From NCBI GenBank assembly GCA_013215055.1, contig JABSRQ010000030.1, positions 19,859-55,557 on the forward strand: a DNA stretch of 35,699 nt, written 5' to 3'. This document shows positions 25,912-35,113 of this stretch, in pieces. The notes under the pieces were generated by a model. It was not told the origin of the DNA. It was given only the letters and a program-made list of their open reading frames with translations, and searched no databases. The position numbers and the translations under genes are program-made. The stretch is from Pseudomonadales bacterium (GTDB lineage Bacteria; Pseudomonadota; Gammaproteobacteria; Pseudomonadales; DT-91). Each line of letters opens with the position of its first letter. The first letter of the stretch is position 1.

Positions 25912-25939
25912 TTGAAAGTGTGTATTATAAACCTATAAT
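25912..25939 (+). promoter_or_regulatory. sigma-70 promoter of the AlbA_2 regulator gene
   Basis: -35 TTGAAA (25912-25917), 16-base spacer, -10 TATAAT (25934-25939, a perfect match). Expected start near 25946, leaving a leader of about 27 bases before ATG 25973. The palindrome of the upstream array touches the -35 box, so binding there should affect polymerase. Confidence 0.75.
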
Positions 25940-25972
25940 AACCACAAGTTATTGGACAAAGTGGGTGTAACG

Positions 25973-27334
25973 ATGCTTCAACGAGAAGGTCGACAGATTG
26001 AATACAAGGAAAAGCTCAGCAACTATAAAGGCATAATTAAAACCATTATCGCATTTTCCAATGATATCGGCGGTACTATTTTTATTGGTATCGAAGATAG
26101 GCAACGTACAGTCATAGGGCTTGAAGAGGCGGAGTTGGAAAAATACTTGGAAGAAATACCTCAAGCTATCTACGACGCCATTTCTCCATACTGCATGCCT
26201 AACCTCAGCACGCAAACCCTAAACGATAAAACAGTTTTACATATTAATGTCGTTCCTGGTGCTCGAAAGCCGTACTTCCTCAAATCGGAAGGCACCCATC
26301 GAGGCAGCTATATTCGTGCCGGGGCGCATACTAAGTGTGCAACAACAGAACTACTTGAAGATCTTTTTCGCCAGGGACAGCGCCGCTGGTGGGACGAAGA
26401 ATTGCAAGAGTCATTGCAAACAACAGATCTGGATCAAGAAGCATTGCGATCCTTTTATCGCGGGAACTGGTCTGAAGCACAACTGATTGCCGACAAAGCT
26501 ATGGCTATCAATCCTATGGGGGAAAAAAACATCAGCAACGCCGGTGTCCTGTTTTTTCATCCAGATCCCTGCACCTTGTTACCACAAGCAGAAGTTTTAT
26601 ATTCTCAGTTTGCGGGCGACAAGATGGATATAATTGTAAAAACCGTAGATTTATCGGCACCATTGCCACAGTTAGCAGAGCAATGTATACAGCTATTACG
26701 CCCCTTGCTGACCTTAGCCACAAAACGTAAGAATTTAACGCTGCAAGACAGTAGCTGGGAAATTCCATTGGTGGCATTACGAGAAGCTATTATCAATGCC
26801 TTGATTCATCGCCAATATGCGCAGATGGATGCGATTAAAATTGCACTCTTCGACAATCGTGTTGAAATTTTTAGCCCCGGTAACTTTCCCGGCCCCATGA
26901 TCATTGATGAACTGGGTAACGGCGTTTCATTCTCTCGGAATCCCCATTTACGCCAACTGGCTCGACGAGCGAGCCTCGTTGAAAAACGCGGTTTTGGCTA
27001 CCGTTTGATCTTTGATGCTTGTTCAAATAACGGCAATCCAAAACCGTTAGTTGAAGAGGGCCCCACTTTTGTTAAGGTAACTTTTTTCCGAGAAATCGTT
27101 GAGACGGATAAAGTAGAAGAATTTCCAAGAACCTTGCAAGCACTTAGCAAATTGGCCACTCAGCAACAAACACTGCAAACGAAGGATGCCGCAGCCCTGT
27201 TAGACGTAAGTCTAAGCACTGCCCGCTCTCACCTTAAACAATTAGTGGCTCAAGGATGGTTACGTGCAGAGGGAAAAGGCCGTACCGCGAGATATGTATG
27301 GCTCAAGCACCCCGTCAAAGCTGACTCTGAATAA
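25973..27334 (+). CDS. AlbA_2 (Schlafen-like) domain ATP-binding transcriptional regulator
   Basis: 453 residues from ATG 25973; an in-frame TTG at 25952 is less likely. The N-terminal region EGRQIEYKEKLSNYKGIIKTIIAFSNDIGGTIFIGI is the AlbA_2/Schlafen signature. The middle carries GHKL-type ATPase features (ALREAIINALIHRQYAQMDAIKI, RVEIFSPGNFPG, the Gly-rich EKRGFGYRLIF). The C-terminal 90 residues form a winged-helix HTH (TKDAAALLDVSLSTARSHLKQL, GWLRAEGKGRTARYVW). Members of this family act as transcription regulators and some in phage-defence loci. The repeat array directly upstream suggests autoregulation. It is flanked by an unrelated transporter and a convergent hypothetical gene. Confidence 0.85.
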   Translation: MLQREGRQIEYKEKLSNYKGIIKTIIAFSNDIGGTIFIGIEDRQRTVIGLEEAELEKYLEEIPQAIYDAISPYCMPNLSTQTLNDKTVLHINVVPGARKPYFLKSEGTHRGSYIRAGAHTKCATTELLEDLFRQGQRRWWDEELQESLQTTDLDQEALRSFYRGNWSEAQLIADKAMAINPMGEKNISNAGVLFFHPDPCTLLPQAEVLYSQFAGDKMDIIVKTVDLSAPLPQLAEQCIQLLRPLLTLATKRKNLTLQDSSWEIPLVALREAIINALIHRQYAQMDAIKIALFDNRVEIFSPGNFPGPMIIDELGNGVSFSRNPHLRQLARRASLVEKRGFGYRLIFDACSNNGNPKPLVEEGPTFVKVTFFREIVETDKVEEFPRTLQALSKLATQQQTLQTKDAAALLDVSLSTARSHLKQLVAQGWLRAEGKGRTARYVWLKHPVKADSE

Positions 27335-27366
27335 GTGACTTAAACGTCAGCATATGCTGCGGTTAG

Positions 27367-27927
27367 TTAGCTTTTAGGGTGCAACGGCGTCAATAAACTT
27401 AACAGATAGTCGATTTTCACATTGCTCAATTGTCGATAATCAAAATAGGGTGTGATAAAAACGTTGCCTTGGTGGCTGCGATAAAACCCGCTCTCTAATG
27501 CTTCGCAGTAGGGCATACAGCCCGCAGCTTCGGCACAGGCTTTGCCGCTGAATAGATGGATCGTCTGAGTATTAACTTCATTAATCAGTTGGCTGGCAAG
27601 TTCGCCTTGATCGTCACAAAAAACCAGTAATTCCGAACCTGAACCCTGCAAAAGATGGTTTTGTTGATAGGTCTTCCAATCCAGTTGTCTGCTATCTAAT
27701 GCGGCGGCGATCTTGGAAAAAATCACAAATATTTTACGCCAGTGATTGCCTGTGGCCGCAATAATCGTATTGATATCCCCGTGTTGTAACAGCTTGATGC
27801 CGTTTAAGCTTTCAAACTCTTGCATCGGCGGGCGGTGTGGTAGATAAAGCCGTAACGTGATATTCGCAGCAGGTGAAATATTCCCCATGCCTGACAATGT
27901 TTTGTTTTTGGTCTTATTTGCAGGCAT
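27367..27927 (-). CDS. unrecognised soluble protein of 186 residues
   Basis: I do not recognise this protein firmly; it may be the DUF6942 family, from weak recollection only. It has no signal peptide or membrane segment. Visible features are LRLYLPHRPPMQEFESLNGI near the N-terminus, HWRKIFVIFSKIAAAL in the middle, a low-charge GSGSELLVFCDDQG stretch, and a Cys-rich GKACAEAAGCMPYCE followed by NVFITPYFDYRQLS. The four-Cys or three-Cys cluster could bind metal or be redox-active, which is conjecture. Start uncertain: ATG 27927 has no clear ribosome site, ATG 27888 is an alternative. It diverges from rhlE over about 125 bases and converges on the AlbA_2 regulator. Confidence 0.6.
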   Translation of the reverse strand: MPANKTKNKTLSGMGNISPAANITLRLYLPHRPPMQEFESLNGIKLLQHGDINTIIAATGNHWRKIFVIFSKIAAALDSRQLDWKTYQQNHLLQGSGSELLVFCDDQGELASQLINEVNTQTIHLFSGKACAEAAGCMPYCEALESGFYRSHQGNVFITPYFDYRQLSNVKIDYLLSLLTPLHPKS

Positions 27928-28052
27928 GCGATTTTTATTCTCGACGTAGGTTTTAAGGCGGCTTAAAGCAGGCGCTGGCTATTATACCTCACTCACCGCG
28001 GCGCTTCCTGTTATAGTGTGCGCCGTTTATTCACCTGAAGCCGAGGTTCTCC

Positions 28053-29417
28053 ATGCCACAGTCACCATCCTTTTCCGAGTTGGGATTATCTGATTCGCTG
28101 TTAAAAGCGGTTAGCGAACAAGGTTATGAGAGCCCTACGGACATTCAGGCGCAGGTTATTCCCTCGGTTTTACAGGGCCGAGATGTTATCGCAGCGGCCC
28201 AAACGGGCACCGGAAAAACCGCCAGCTTTGTTTTACCGATGTTGGAAAAATTCAATAATACCGAGGCAGTTAGGCCTAAGCGTATCAAGGCCTTGATTCT
28301 TGTGCCCACACGAGAGCTGGCCGATCAGGTGGCGAATAATATTCGTAACTATGCCGCACATTCATCAATCACTACGATGGCGATGGTGGGCGGTGTGGAT
28401 ATGGAGCCGCAGAAACAAGGCCTTATCGAAGGTGTTGATATATTAGTGGCAACCCCTGGACGATTGCTGGATATGGCGCATCAACGGGCGGTGTATTTTG
28501 ATGAGCTAGAAATTCTGGTTTTGGATGAAGCCGATAGAATGCTGGATATGGGTTTTATCGCCGATATCAATAAGATTATCGAGCGCCTACCTGAGCAGCG
28601 CCAGAATCTGCTTTTCTCAGCCACGCTCAGCGATGAAGTGCGGTCTTTAGCCAAAACCACGATTATGGATGCCGTAGAAGTCACGTTGGCAGCCGATGAA
28701 CACAGCAAAACTGATATTAGCCAATGGTTGGTAACCGTCGATAAAGATAGAAAATCGGCCTTGCTCAGTCATTTAATCCAAGACAATCACTGGCAGCAGG
28801 CGCTGATTTTTATTAAAACCAAACACGGTGCGGCAAAGTTGGTGAGCCAGCTGCAAAAGCGTGGCATTAAAGCCGATAGTATTCATGGCGACAGAAGCCA
28901 AGCGGTGCGTACCCAAATTTTGGCCGACTTTAAATCCGGTGAGTTACCGTTTTTAGTGGCTACCGGGGTTGCGGCCAGAGGCATCGATATTGATGCGCTG
29001 GAGCGTGTGGTTAATTATGATTTACCGATAGAGGCCGATGATTATATTCATCGAATCGGTAGAACCGGGCGTGCAGGCGCAACAGGTGAGGCGATATCTT
29101 TGCTCTCCTATGATGATTTTAGAAATCTGTGTGCGATTGAAAGCCGTTTAGGCCATATTATTGAGCGCCGCGAGTTTGAAGAGTTTGTGGTTAGAAAAGA
29201 GGTGCCTATTTCTATCTTGAATTTTCAGCCTAAAAACAAAAGAGCCGCGCTGCCCATGGATGCCTATGGCAAAGTAGGAAGGGGGGCCGTTCAGGGCGAG
29301 AAAAATCAATCTTCCAAAAATAAAAGAAAATCTAGCGCCAATCCTAAGCGTAATAACTCGGGGTCTGATGAAGGTCAAAAACCCAACCCTTGGGGCAATT
29401 GGCAGGGCGGGAAGTAA
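28053..29417 (+). CDS. rhlE: DEAD-box ATP-dependent RNA helicase, RhlE-like
   Basis: 454 residues. Motifs in order: Q-motif FSELGLSDSLLKAVSEQGYESPTDIQ, Walker A AAQTGTGKT, PTRELADQV, VATPGRLLDMA, VLDEADRMLDMGF, SATL, VATGVAARGIDID and HRIGRTGRAG. The C-terminal 60 residues are basic and low in complexity, rich in Lys, Asn and Ser, as in RhlE-type helicases, and may bind RNA. It remodels RNA, probably in ribosome assembly or RNA decay. It starts 125 bases from the divergent unrecognised gene. Confidence 0.93.
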   Translation: MPQSPSFSELGLSDSLLKAVSEQGYESPTDIQAQVIPSVLQGRDVIAAAQTGTGKTASFVLPMLEKFNNTEAVRPKRIKALILVPTRELADQVANNIRNYAAHSSITTMAMVGGVDMEPQKQGLIEGVDILVATPGRLLDMAHQRAVYFDELEILVLDEADRMLDMGFIADINKIIERLPEQRQNLLFSATLSDEVRSLAKTTIMDAVEVTLAADEHSKTDISQWLVTVDKDRKSALLSHLIQDNHWQQALIFIKTKHGAAKLVSQLQKRGIKADSIHGDRSQAVRTQILADFKSGELPFLVATGVAARGIDIDALERVVNYDLPIEADDYIHRIGRTGRAGATGEAISLLSYDDFRNLCAIESRLGHIIERREFEEFVVRKEVPISILNFQPKNKRAALPMDAYGKVGRGAVQGEKNQSSKNKRKSSANPKRNNSGSDEGQKPNPWGNWQGGK

Positions 29418-29448
29418 TAAATTTCTGTGGTGTTTCTTATGCCTTTGT

Positions 29449-29889
29449 TTATTTTGTTTGCAGGCGAAATACGATCTTGCCTCTGTGATCAACTTTTGAT
29501 GCATGCATATAGCCAATCATGTTAGGCCTTAGGCTGACCATGTTTAACATCTCTTCAGCATCTCTAAGCTCCCTGGGTGGGGAGCCGTTTCCGGAAAACA
29601 TTAGCCTTGCCCAATAGGCGTTAACCTGTGACTCAGATTTATGTATCAGCCTTCGCATAAAAGTACGCCTGTCCTGGCTGCCTTCTGGTTGAATGACGGG
29701 AATCGCGGCCTGCCCATTGGGGAATTCAAGCACTCTTCCGAGGAAAATATTACGCACTTGCTGCATGGTTAATTCTTGGGTGGAATTTTTTTCGTTAACA
29801 ACGATGACGAGATCAGCATTAACCACGCCAGGTAATAGACCCATGACGATGAAAAAGAGTGTGCACAGAGCTCGATAAGCTGTTCTCAT
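29449..29889 (-). CDS. small PstS-like periplasmic substrate-binding protein
   Basis: 146 residues with a signal peptide ending NA-DL near residue 25. The mature part (LVIVVNEKNSTQELTMQQVRNIFLG, AAIPVIQPEGSQDRRTFM, VNAYWARLMFSGNGSPPRELRD, MIGYM) is the short PstS-like periplasmic family often annotated as phosphate ABC transporter substrate-binding. It is about half the length of a true PstS, so phosphate binding is unproven. The porin gene ends 12 bases upstream. An AGGGGGGG ribosome site sits between them. It is probably co-transcribed with the porin. Confidence 0.8.
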   Translation of the reverse strand: MRTAYRALCTLFFIVMGLLPGVVNADLVIVVNEKNSTQELTMQQVRNIFLGRVLEFPNGQAAIPVIQPEGSQDRRTFMRRLIHKSESQVNAYWARLMFSGNGSPPRELRDAEEMLNMVSLRPNMIGYMHASKVDHRGKIVFRLQTK

Positions 29890-29901
29890 GGCTAGCCCCC
29901 C

Positions 29902-31152
29902 CTAAAAAAGGGTATTGATGGAAAAACTGACAATATGAATGGCAGCTTCAATCGGTTGCTCAAAACCAAAGCTGGGTGGTGAAAACTGCCCGTTGGTATC
30001 GCCAAAATCATAGAAGCGTTGAACGGAAGCTTTCAGGGCAATATGATTATTGAGGAAGTAGCGTAAACCCAAGGTACTGGACTTCTGTTTTGTGTCAGAA
30101 AAAAATTGGTCTTCTTCGTCAAGTTCGGACTGCGTGATATAAGGCAACCACGCCCCAATGTTATAACCCAGTGTTGCAGTATAGCTGCGATTAGTGTCGG
30201 TATAATCTTCAATAGTTGAATTACCAAGCTCAACATGAATAAGAAGCTCGCCGTCATCATAAGCGGCTGCTATAGCAGAATACCGATAGCGTTTATCCTT
30301 AATGGATGAAAAGTTTTGAACGCTTAGATCAAAATCACCTTCGGTGTAACTGGCTCGAAGGGTAAAAGCGCCGTAGTTAAGTCGGTCTTCAATACCTCGT
30401 AAGTTTTTTAAGGAAAAATCAAAAGCATTACCGCCAACCGCATTGCCTGGTTCACCATCTCTTACTTCACCGTAGAAAATTTTTAATTGATTATTCCAGC
30501 CATTGCCAAAGGAGAAACGATGATCGGCTTGCAAGCCGGTAAAATTCTCGATAAAGACGGAATATAGCTCTGTTGGCGGCCTGACCCAGGGATAGGCATA
30601 TCCCACATCGATATACTCTGAAGCAAGATAATAGGGCAGACGCATTTTTCCGGCTTTAAGCGACCAGCTAGGCGAAAAGGTATATTTCATATACGCCCAG
30701 GAGGCTTCAACCTGCCAATTCCTTTTAGCTTCAGCTAATAACTGTGCGACAAATTCAACGTTCCTATGTGGCTTAAACGTGAATTGTAAACCCAGCTTTG
30801 AATCGGATATAAAGTTGTTTTCATTCTTAATGTCATTAGCGGCGAATTCTAAAAAGCTATAATGTTTGCTGTCTGAGCGGGCATAACCCAGGGTTGCAAA
30901 ACCATTGACTCTAAACTGGGTTTCTTTTTTTTCGGCAGATTTTTGTAAAGCCTCGATTTGCCTTTGTGTTTGTTTTTTGAATCTATCAAATTCCGATTGT
31001 AGATCCGTATTGGCCATGCTTATCTCACTGAAAATCAAGACCTGTGCTAACAAAAAGCATGCCATAAGCCCGCGTTGATGAATCCTTGTACGAGTCAGAG
31101 CTGCAATCGTTTTACATCGGGAATTTTGATGCTGTGATGCAAGGGAATTCAT
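29902..31152 (-). CDS. outer-membrane porin (DcaP-like), 416 residues
   Basis: After an extended signal region (core ACFLLAQVLIFSEISMA-NT) comes a charged coiled-coil stretch (SEFDRFKKQTQRQIEALQKS), then RVNGFATLGYARSD, the typical start of a porin barrel. Further strands follow, such as AKRNWQVEASWAYMKYTFS, LKAGKMRLPYYLASEYIDVGYAYPW and LGLRYFLNNHIALKASVQRFYD. It ends in a terminal Phe (SINTLF). The coiled coil plus barrel recalls DcaP-like trimeric porins. Start uncertain: ATG 31152 is used, TTG 31182 and ATG 31065 are alternatives. It pairs with the PstS-like gene; together they may form a solute uptake or sensing unit. Confidence 0.82.
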   Translation of the reverse strand: MNSLASQHQNSRCKTIAALTRTRIHQRGLMACFLLAQVLIFSEISMANTDLQSEFDRFKKQTQRQIEALQKSAEKKETQFRVNGFATLGYARSDSKHYSFLEFAANDIKNENNFISDSKLGLQFTFKPHRNVEFVAQLLAEAKRNWQVEASWAYMKYTFSPSWSLKAGKMRLPYYLASEYIDVGYAYPWVRPPTELYSVFIENFTGLQADHRFSFGNGWNNQLKIFYGEVRDGEPGNAVGGNAFDFSLKNLRGIEDRLNYGAFTLRASYTEGDFDLSVQNFSSIKDKRYRYSAIAAAYDDGELLIHVELGNSTIEDYTDTNRSYTATLGYNIGAWLPYITQSELDEEDQFFSDTKQKSSTLGLRYFLNNHIALKASVQRFYDFGDTNGQFSPPSFGFEQPIEAAIHIVSFSINTLF

Positions 31153-31260
31153 AAAATCCAGGCCATTTATAACGTTCACCAAGCATGAGATGGGATCAGG
31201 TGGCGCTTTTATTAGCCTAGTTGCTTCGATGGGGTTGTGCTAGCCACAAAGGGATAGCGA

Positions 31261-31470
31261 CTAAGACTGCAGAGTTGGAAATTTACCCTTAACAAACCAG
31301 CCGGTCACATTTAAAGCATTGAAGGTTTTATTACATGACTTGCAGCGGAAGCGCTGAATCCCTTGCTTAGTCATCGCTTTTCGATTTAATTTTTCGGAGT
31401 CACAGTGATGATAAGTTGAAATGGCTTCTTCTTTATCCGAGATAAGCTGGCCAACAAGGTTTGTTGACAA
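31261..31470 (-). pseudogene. remnant of a transposase zinc-ribbon domain (IS1595-like)
   Basis: A 69-codon reading contains YHHCDSEKLNRKAMTKQG then RFRCKSCNKTFNALN, which is the N-terminal zinc ribbon of IS1595-type transposases (usual pattern C-P-x-C ... YRCKxCxKTFN). The first Cys is replaced by Tyr and the rest of the transposase after TFNALN is missing. It starts with a TTG without a ribosome site. It is a dead fragment left by an insertion, lying between the porin and the exporter genes. Confidence 0.6.
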
Positions 31471-31916
31471 CTGGATTTCAGTCGAATGCCTGAGCTGCTT
31501 AAGTTGAACGTAATTTAACCAAGATAGGCTGTGTAAGATACCTTGAAGTGGCTGAGAGGCCTATCGCTTGTGCTGTTGTTTAATGATCTGATGGAAATTT
31601 TCACCGTTACGGCTGTAAAAGCGCTGCCGAGTTGTGCACTGGATAAGCGATTCATCGCTGAAGACAGGCGAGGTTTTATTATGACCAATCTGTAATCTAA
31701 CTTATTTGATTAGCTTAAAGCTCGTAAAGCCACATTCCCAATGTGGCTGGCAGCGGTTGAATAAGCGGTTTTCAGGTTTTAACAAACCTGGCCGTGTACG
31801 ATTTTTGTGCCTGTAATTTAGCTGTGGTGATTATGACGTTTCCTTCATCTAAGCCTGCTAGCTAGGCTTTTTCGCTATAATCGCCGTCCCAAAATAAATC
31901 CGATGTGGTTTGATGT
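31471..31916. other. gene-poor region before the MMPL exporter
   Basis: No gene is visible. On the minus strand about 31695-31560 reads a stretch with FYSRNGENFHQIIKQQHKR-stop, interrupted upstream and not assignable; it may be more transposon debris. AAGCCTGCTAGCTAGGCTTTTT (31851-31872, an AGCCT/AGGCT stem with a T run) may be a terminator. A perfect TATAAT at 31876-31881 could be the -10 of the exporter gene, but the position expected for a -35 box is poor. Confidence 0.4.
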
Positions 31917-34310
31917 ATGGAAACCCGTTTATCCCAGTTTGCGATTCAATATCGCTGGCTTTTGTTATTGTTTACTCTGCTTGGCACTGCGCTGGCCAGT
32001 TATGGCATGAAAGACTTTCAGTTCGATGGCAGCGCCAAGGCCTTTGTTGATGATAATAATGAAGGCCTGCGGCTGCTCAGTGAAATTGAAGATACGTTTG
32101 GCAGAACCAATAACGCCGTTATTTTAATCGGCCCCAGGGATGAGGCGAACCTGGCTGAACGTGAGGACTTTATATTCCAGCGCCAGCAGCTACAGCTACT
32201 GAATGAATTTACCGAAAAGTCCTGGTTATTACCACATGCCAGGCGCGTCGATTCGATTATCAACCACCAGCATAGCTGGGGGGATGAAGATAACCTCTAT
32301 GTTGAAAGCCTGCTAGAAGAACTCTCCGAGCGCAGCGAGCAGGATGTAGCCAATGCGAGTCGCATATTCCGTCAGGAACCTGCCGTGTTAAATCGGCTAC
32401 TGACTGCCGATGGTAATTTTGCCGGCCTGATTATTGAGTTTACCATCGATGACAAAGACCAGGACGCGGCTAATGAAGCGGCCCGCGCGCTGTATAAACT
32501 GGTTGATTCCTTGGAATTAAAATACCCCGATGTTCAGCTGTATGCTTCGGGCACTCTGGTTAATAACTATGTGACAATGGAGTTGGCCTATACCGATACC
32601 AGCAAGGTGGTGGGCACGATGTACCTGGCCATGTTTGTATTGCTGGCGCTGTTATTACGCTCAGCTTTGGCGATGTTAAGTATTGTTGCGGTGACGATTA
32701 TTTCCGTATTGGCGGGTGTTGGCCTGGCCTGTTGGTTTGGCGCGGTATTTACCAGCCTGACGATGTCGGCGGTGAGTATTATTATTACCGTGACAATTGC
32801 GCACTGTGTGCATATTTTTATCGGTTTTTTCCAGAATTATCGTGACGCTGAGCATAAGTACGAGGCCTTGCTGGAAACCTTGAGCATAAATTTGCAGCCG
32901 GTATTCCTGACAAGTTTAACCACCGTGGTGGGATTTGTTAGTATGAACCTCAGTGATATGCCGCCGATGCGGGATCTGGGTAATATCTCGGCGGCCGGTG
33001 TGGCGGTATCTTTTTTCTGTACCTATACACTGTTACCCGCATTCATCTATGCACTGCCATTCAAGCCGCAGAAGCAGGTTGAGGGTAAGGGCTTTCATTT
33101 ATTTATGGATAAATTTGCCAGTTTTGTTATTCGCAGGCATGTGCTGTTATTGATCAGCTGTGCGCTGTTTTCCATCTTTGCGCTGTATCTGTCGTTCCAG
33201 AATGTTATCAATACCGATCTGTCCAAGGCCATCGATAAACCCCATTTTATTCGTGACGATAATGACAAGGTCGATGAGCATCTTGGCGGCATCTTTAATA
33301 TTCAATATCAGTTCTCGGCAAAACCCGGACAAAGTATCACGGATCCGGAATACCTGAAGGCACTGGATGCCCTGACGGCATTCCTCAGAGCGCAGCCTGA
33401 GGTGACCAATACTTTCTCTTTCTCAGATGTGATCAAGCGTTTGAATAAAAATATGAATCAGGATGATCAGGCCTTCTATCGTATTCCCGATGATGGTGAT
33501 ATGGCCGCCCAGTATCTGCTGCTGTATGAGATGTCCTTGCCAGCAGGCATGGATTTAAGCAATCAGATTGCCGTGGATAAAAAGTCCAGCCGTCTGGCGG
33601 TGACGTTTGTCAATATGGATACCAATGCGGTGAAGTTATTCTGGCAACGTATCACCGACTGGCAACAGCAAAACATGCCAGAATATATGCGTCATCGTGG
33701 CAGTAGTTATACGACGATATGGGCCGATTTGACTGAAAACATCTTGTTTTCCAGTATCAAGGGCGCAGTACTGGCCTTGTTGCTTATTTCACTGGTACTG
33801 GTCGTGGTGTTCAGATCATTCAAATATGGTCTGATCAGCCTGGTTCCGAATCTGTTGCCGGCGGCCTTTGGTTTTGCGTTCTGGAAACTGTATAGCGGGG
33901 AATTAAACTTCGGGCTGATGATGGTATTGACCATTACCATAGGCATTGTTGTTGACGATACCGTGCATTTCTTAAGTAAATACCGACGTGCGTTGGAACA
34001 AGGTGCAGCCAATGCAGAAGAGGCCGTGCGGCAGGCTTTTGCCAGTGTGGGACCGGCGCTGTTTGTGACGACGCTGGTGCTGGTCACAGGATTTTCCATC
34101 CTGATGACATCACAGTTCTTCGATAATAGTACCCAGGGTTTGCTGATCTGTGTGGTGTTGGTTGCAGCCTTGTTACTGGACTTCCTGATGTTGCCACCGT
34201 TACTGTTGGTGTTCAGAGACCGGGCTGAAGATAAGGCGGCAATAGCAGAAGAGTCAGATCAAAAGAGTGGGCTTGCCGCGCTAGGTGAAGGCAGCCCTAG
34301 CCTGCAGTAA
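31917..34310 (+). CDS. MMPL/RND-superfamily membrane exporter
   Basis: 797 residues with about twelve membrane segments in the 1+5/1+5 layout of RND proteins. The first is at 13-30 (WLLLLFTLLGTALASYG), followed by a periplasmic loop (DDNNEGLRLLSEIEDTFGRTN). Helix clusters sit at about 240-385 and 615-780, with GIVVDDTVHFLSKYRRALEQGA as the conserved loop of the MMPL group. These proton-driven pumps export hydrophobic molecules such as lipids. No membrane-fusion or outer-membrane partner lies next to it, as usual for MMPL types. The C-terminal 25 residues are polar. The substrate cannot be read. Confidence 0.88.
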   Translation: METRLSQFAIQYRWLLLLFTLLGTALASYGMKDFQFDGSAKAFVDDNNEGLRLLSEIEDTFGRTNNAVILIGPRDEANLAEREDFIFQRQQLQLLNEFTEKSWLLPHARRVDSIINHQHSWGDEDNLYVESLLEELSERSEQDVANASRIFRQEPAVLNRLLTADGNFAGLIIEFTIDDKDQDAANEAARALYKLVDSLELKYPDVQLYASGTLVNNYVTMELAYTDTSKVVGTMYLAMFVLLALLLRSALAMLSIVAVTIISVLAGVGLACWFGAVFTSLTMSAVSIIITVTIAHCVHIFIGFFQNYRDAEHKYEALLETLSINLQPVFLTSLTTVVGFVSMNLSDMPPMRDLGNISAAGVAVSFFCTYTLLPAFIYALPFKPQKQVEGKGFHLFMDKFASFVIRRHVLLLISCALFSIFALYLSFQNVINTDLSKAIDKPHFIRDDNDKVDEHLGGIFNIQYQFSAKPGQSITDPEYLKALDALTAFLRAQPEVTNTFSFSDVIKRLNKNMNQDDQAFYRIPDDGDMAAQYLLLYEMSLPAGMDLSNQIAVDKKSSRLAVTFVNMDTNAVKLFWQRITDWQQQNMPEYMRHRGSSYTTIWADLTENILFSSIKGAVLALLLISLVLVVVFRSFKYGLISLVPNLLPAAFGFAFWKLYSGELNFGLMMVLTITIGIVVDDTVHFLSKYRRALEQGAANAEEAVRQAFASVGPALFVTTLVLVTGFSILMTSQFFDNSTQGLLICVVLVAALLLDFLMLPPLLLVFRDRAEDKAAIAEESDQKSGLAALGEGSPSLQ

Positions 34311-34394
34311 ATACGCTGGGGCTGGATGTCCGGATCTTCAGGGTTCGGGCCAGTCTTGAAGTGTCTCTGCACTATCATCTTGCCCCTATCTTTT

Positions 34395-35113
34395 TTACAG
34401 TTTCACTATCGGTATGTCGCTGAACCGGGTTGAATAAGCCGGTGACTTCATTTCTCTCGCCATGGCCCACTTGCGCTGGGTACCTTGTACGGCGAGAAAT
34501 ACATGACCTTTTCCATAACGTTGGTTTAATTGATCAATCACGGCCATTGTCGTCTTGGATTTATCGGATTGTCCCTGAGTAAAAAAATCTGCTTGATGAT
34601 GATCTTCTTCAATCAAGTCTAGAAGCCCAACACCTGCACGGGCAAAACCAAAATCGGGTTGGTAGAGTTGTTGGCATAAGCGGGTGGCGGTGCTGACGAT
34701 TTCTCGGCTGTCATTGCTGGGGTAGGGTAAGCCGGAATAAGCACTGTTACTGTAGTAGGGCTGTTTAAATCTAGAACTTTGCAGCATGACATAAATACGC
34801 TGGGTGAGGCTATGCTGGCGCCTGAGCTTTTCTGCTGCGCGCACGGCATAGTTTGCGACACTTTCTTGTAGCTGCTGCGACGAGGTGATTTTCTGACTGA
34901 AAGAGCGGCTACAAAAAATCTGCTTCTTGGGCTCAGGTGCTGGTCCAAATCCATGCAAGGCTCACCATGCAACTCTGCTAATGTACGCTCCAAGGTAACA
35001 CCAAATTCTTGGCGCATCTGTTTAGCTGATTGATTCATCAAGTCTTGTATCGAATGTATCCCGCTCAAGGCTAAGCGCTCATTGATTTTGTTACCAACGC
35101 CCCAGACTTGAGC
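34395..35113 (-). pseudogene. umuC: umuC fragment: 5'-truncated and frameshifted
   Basis: The minus strand reads the C-terminal half of UmuC, the catalytic subunit of DNA polymerase V. Frame A gives QVWGVGNKINERLALSGI, LERTLAELHGEPCMDL. Near 34937 the reading shifts by one base, and frame B continues PEPKKQIFCSRSFSQKITS, YAVRAAEKLRR, SPAYSTRFSDI to the stop. The polymerase palm and fingers, about 200 N-terminal residues, are missing upstream of 35113, and the DNA beyond is unrelated. With both a truncation and a frameshift it cannot make an active polymerase. No umuD and no LexA-box-like site were seen. The frameshift could in principle be a sequencing error, but the truncation is real in this sequence. 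Confidence 0.8.
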
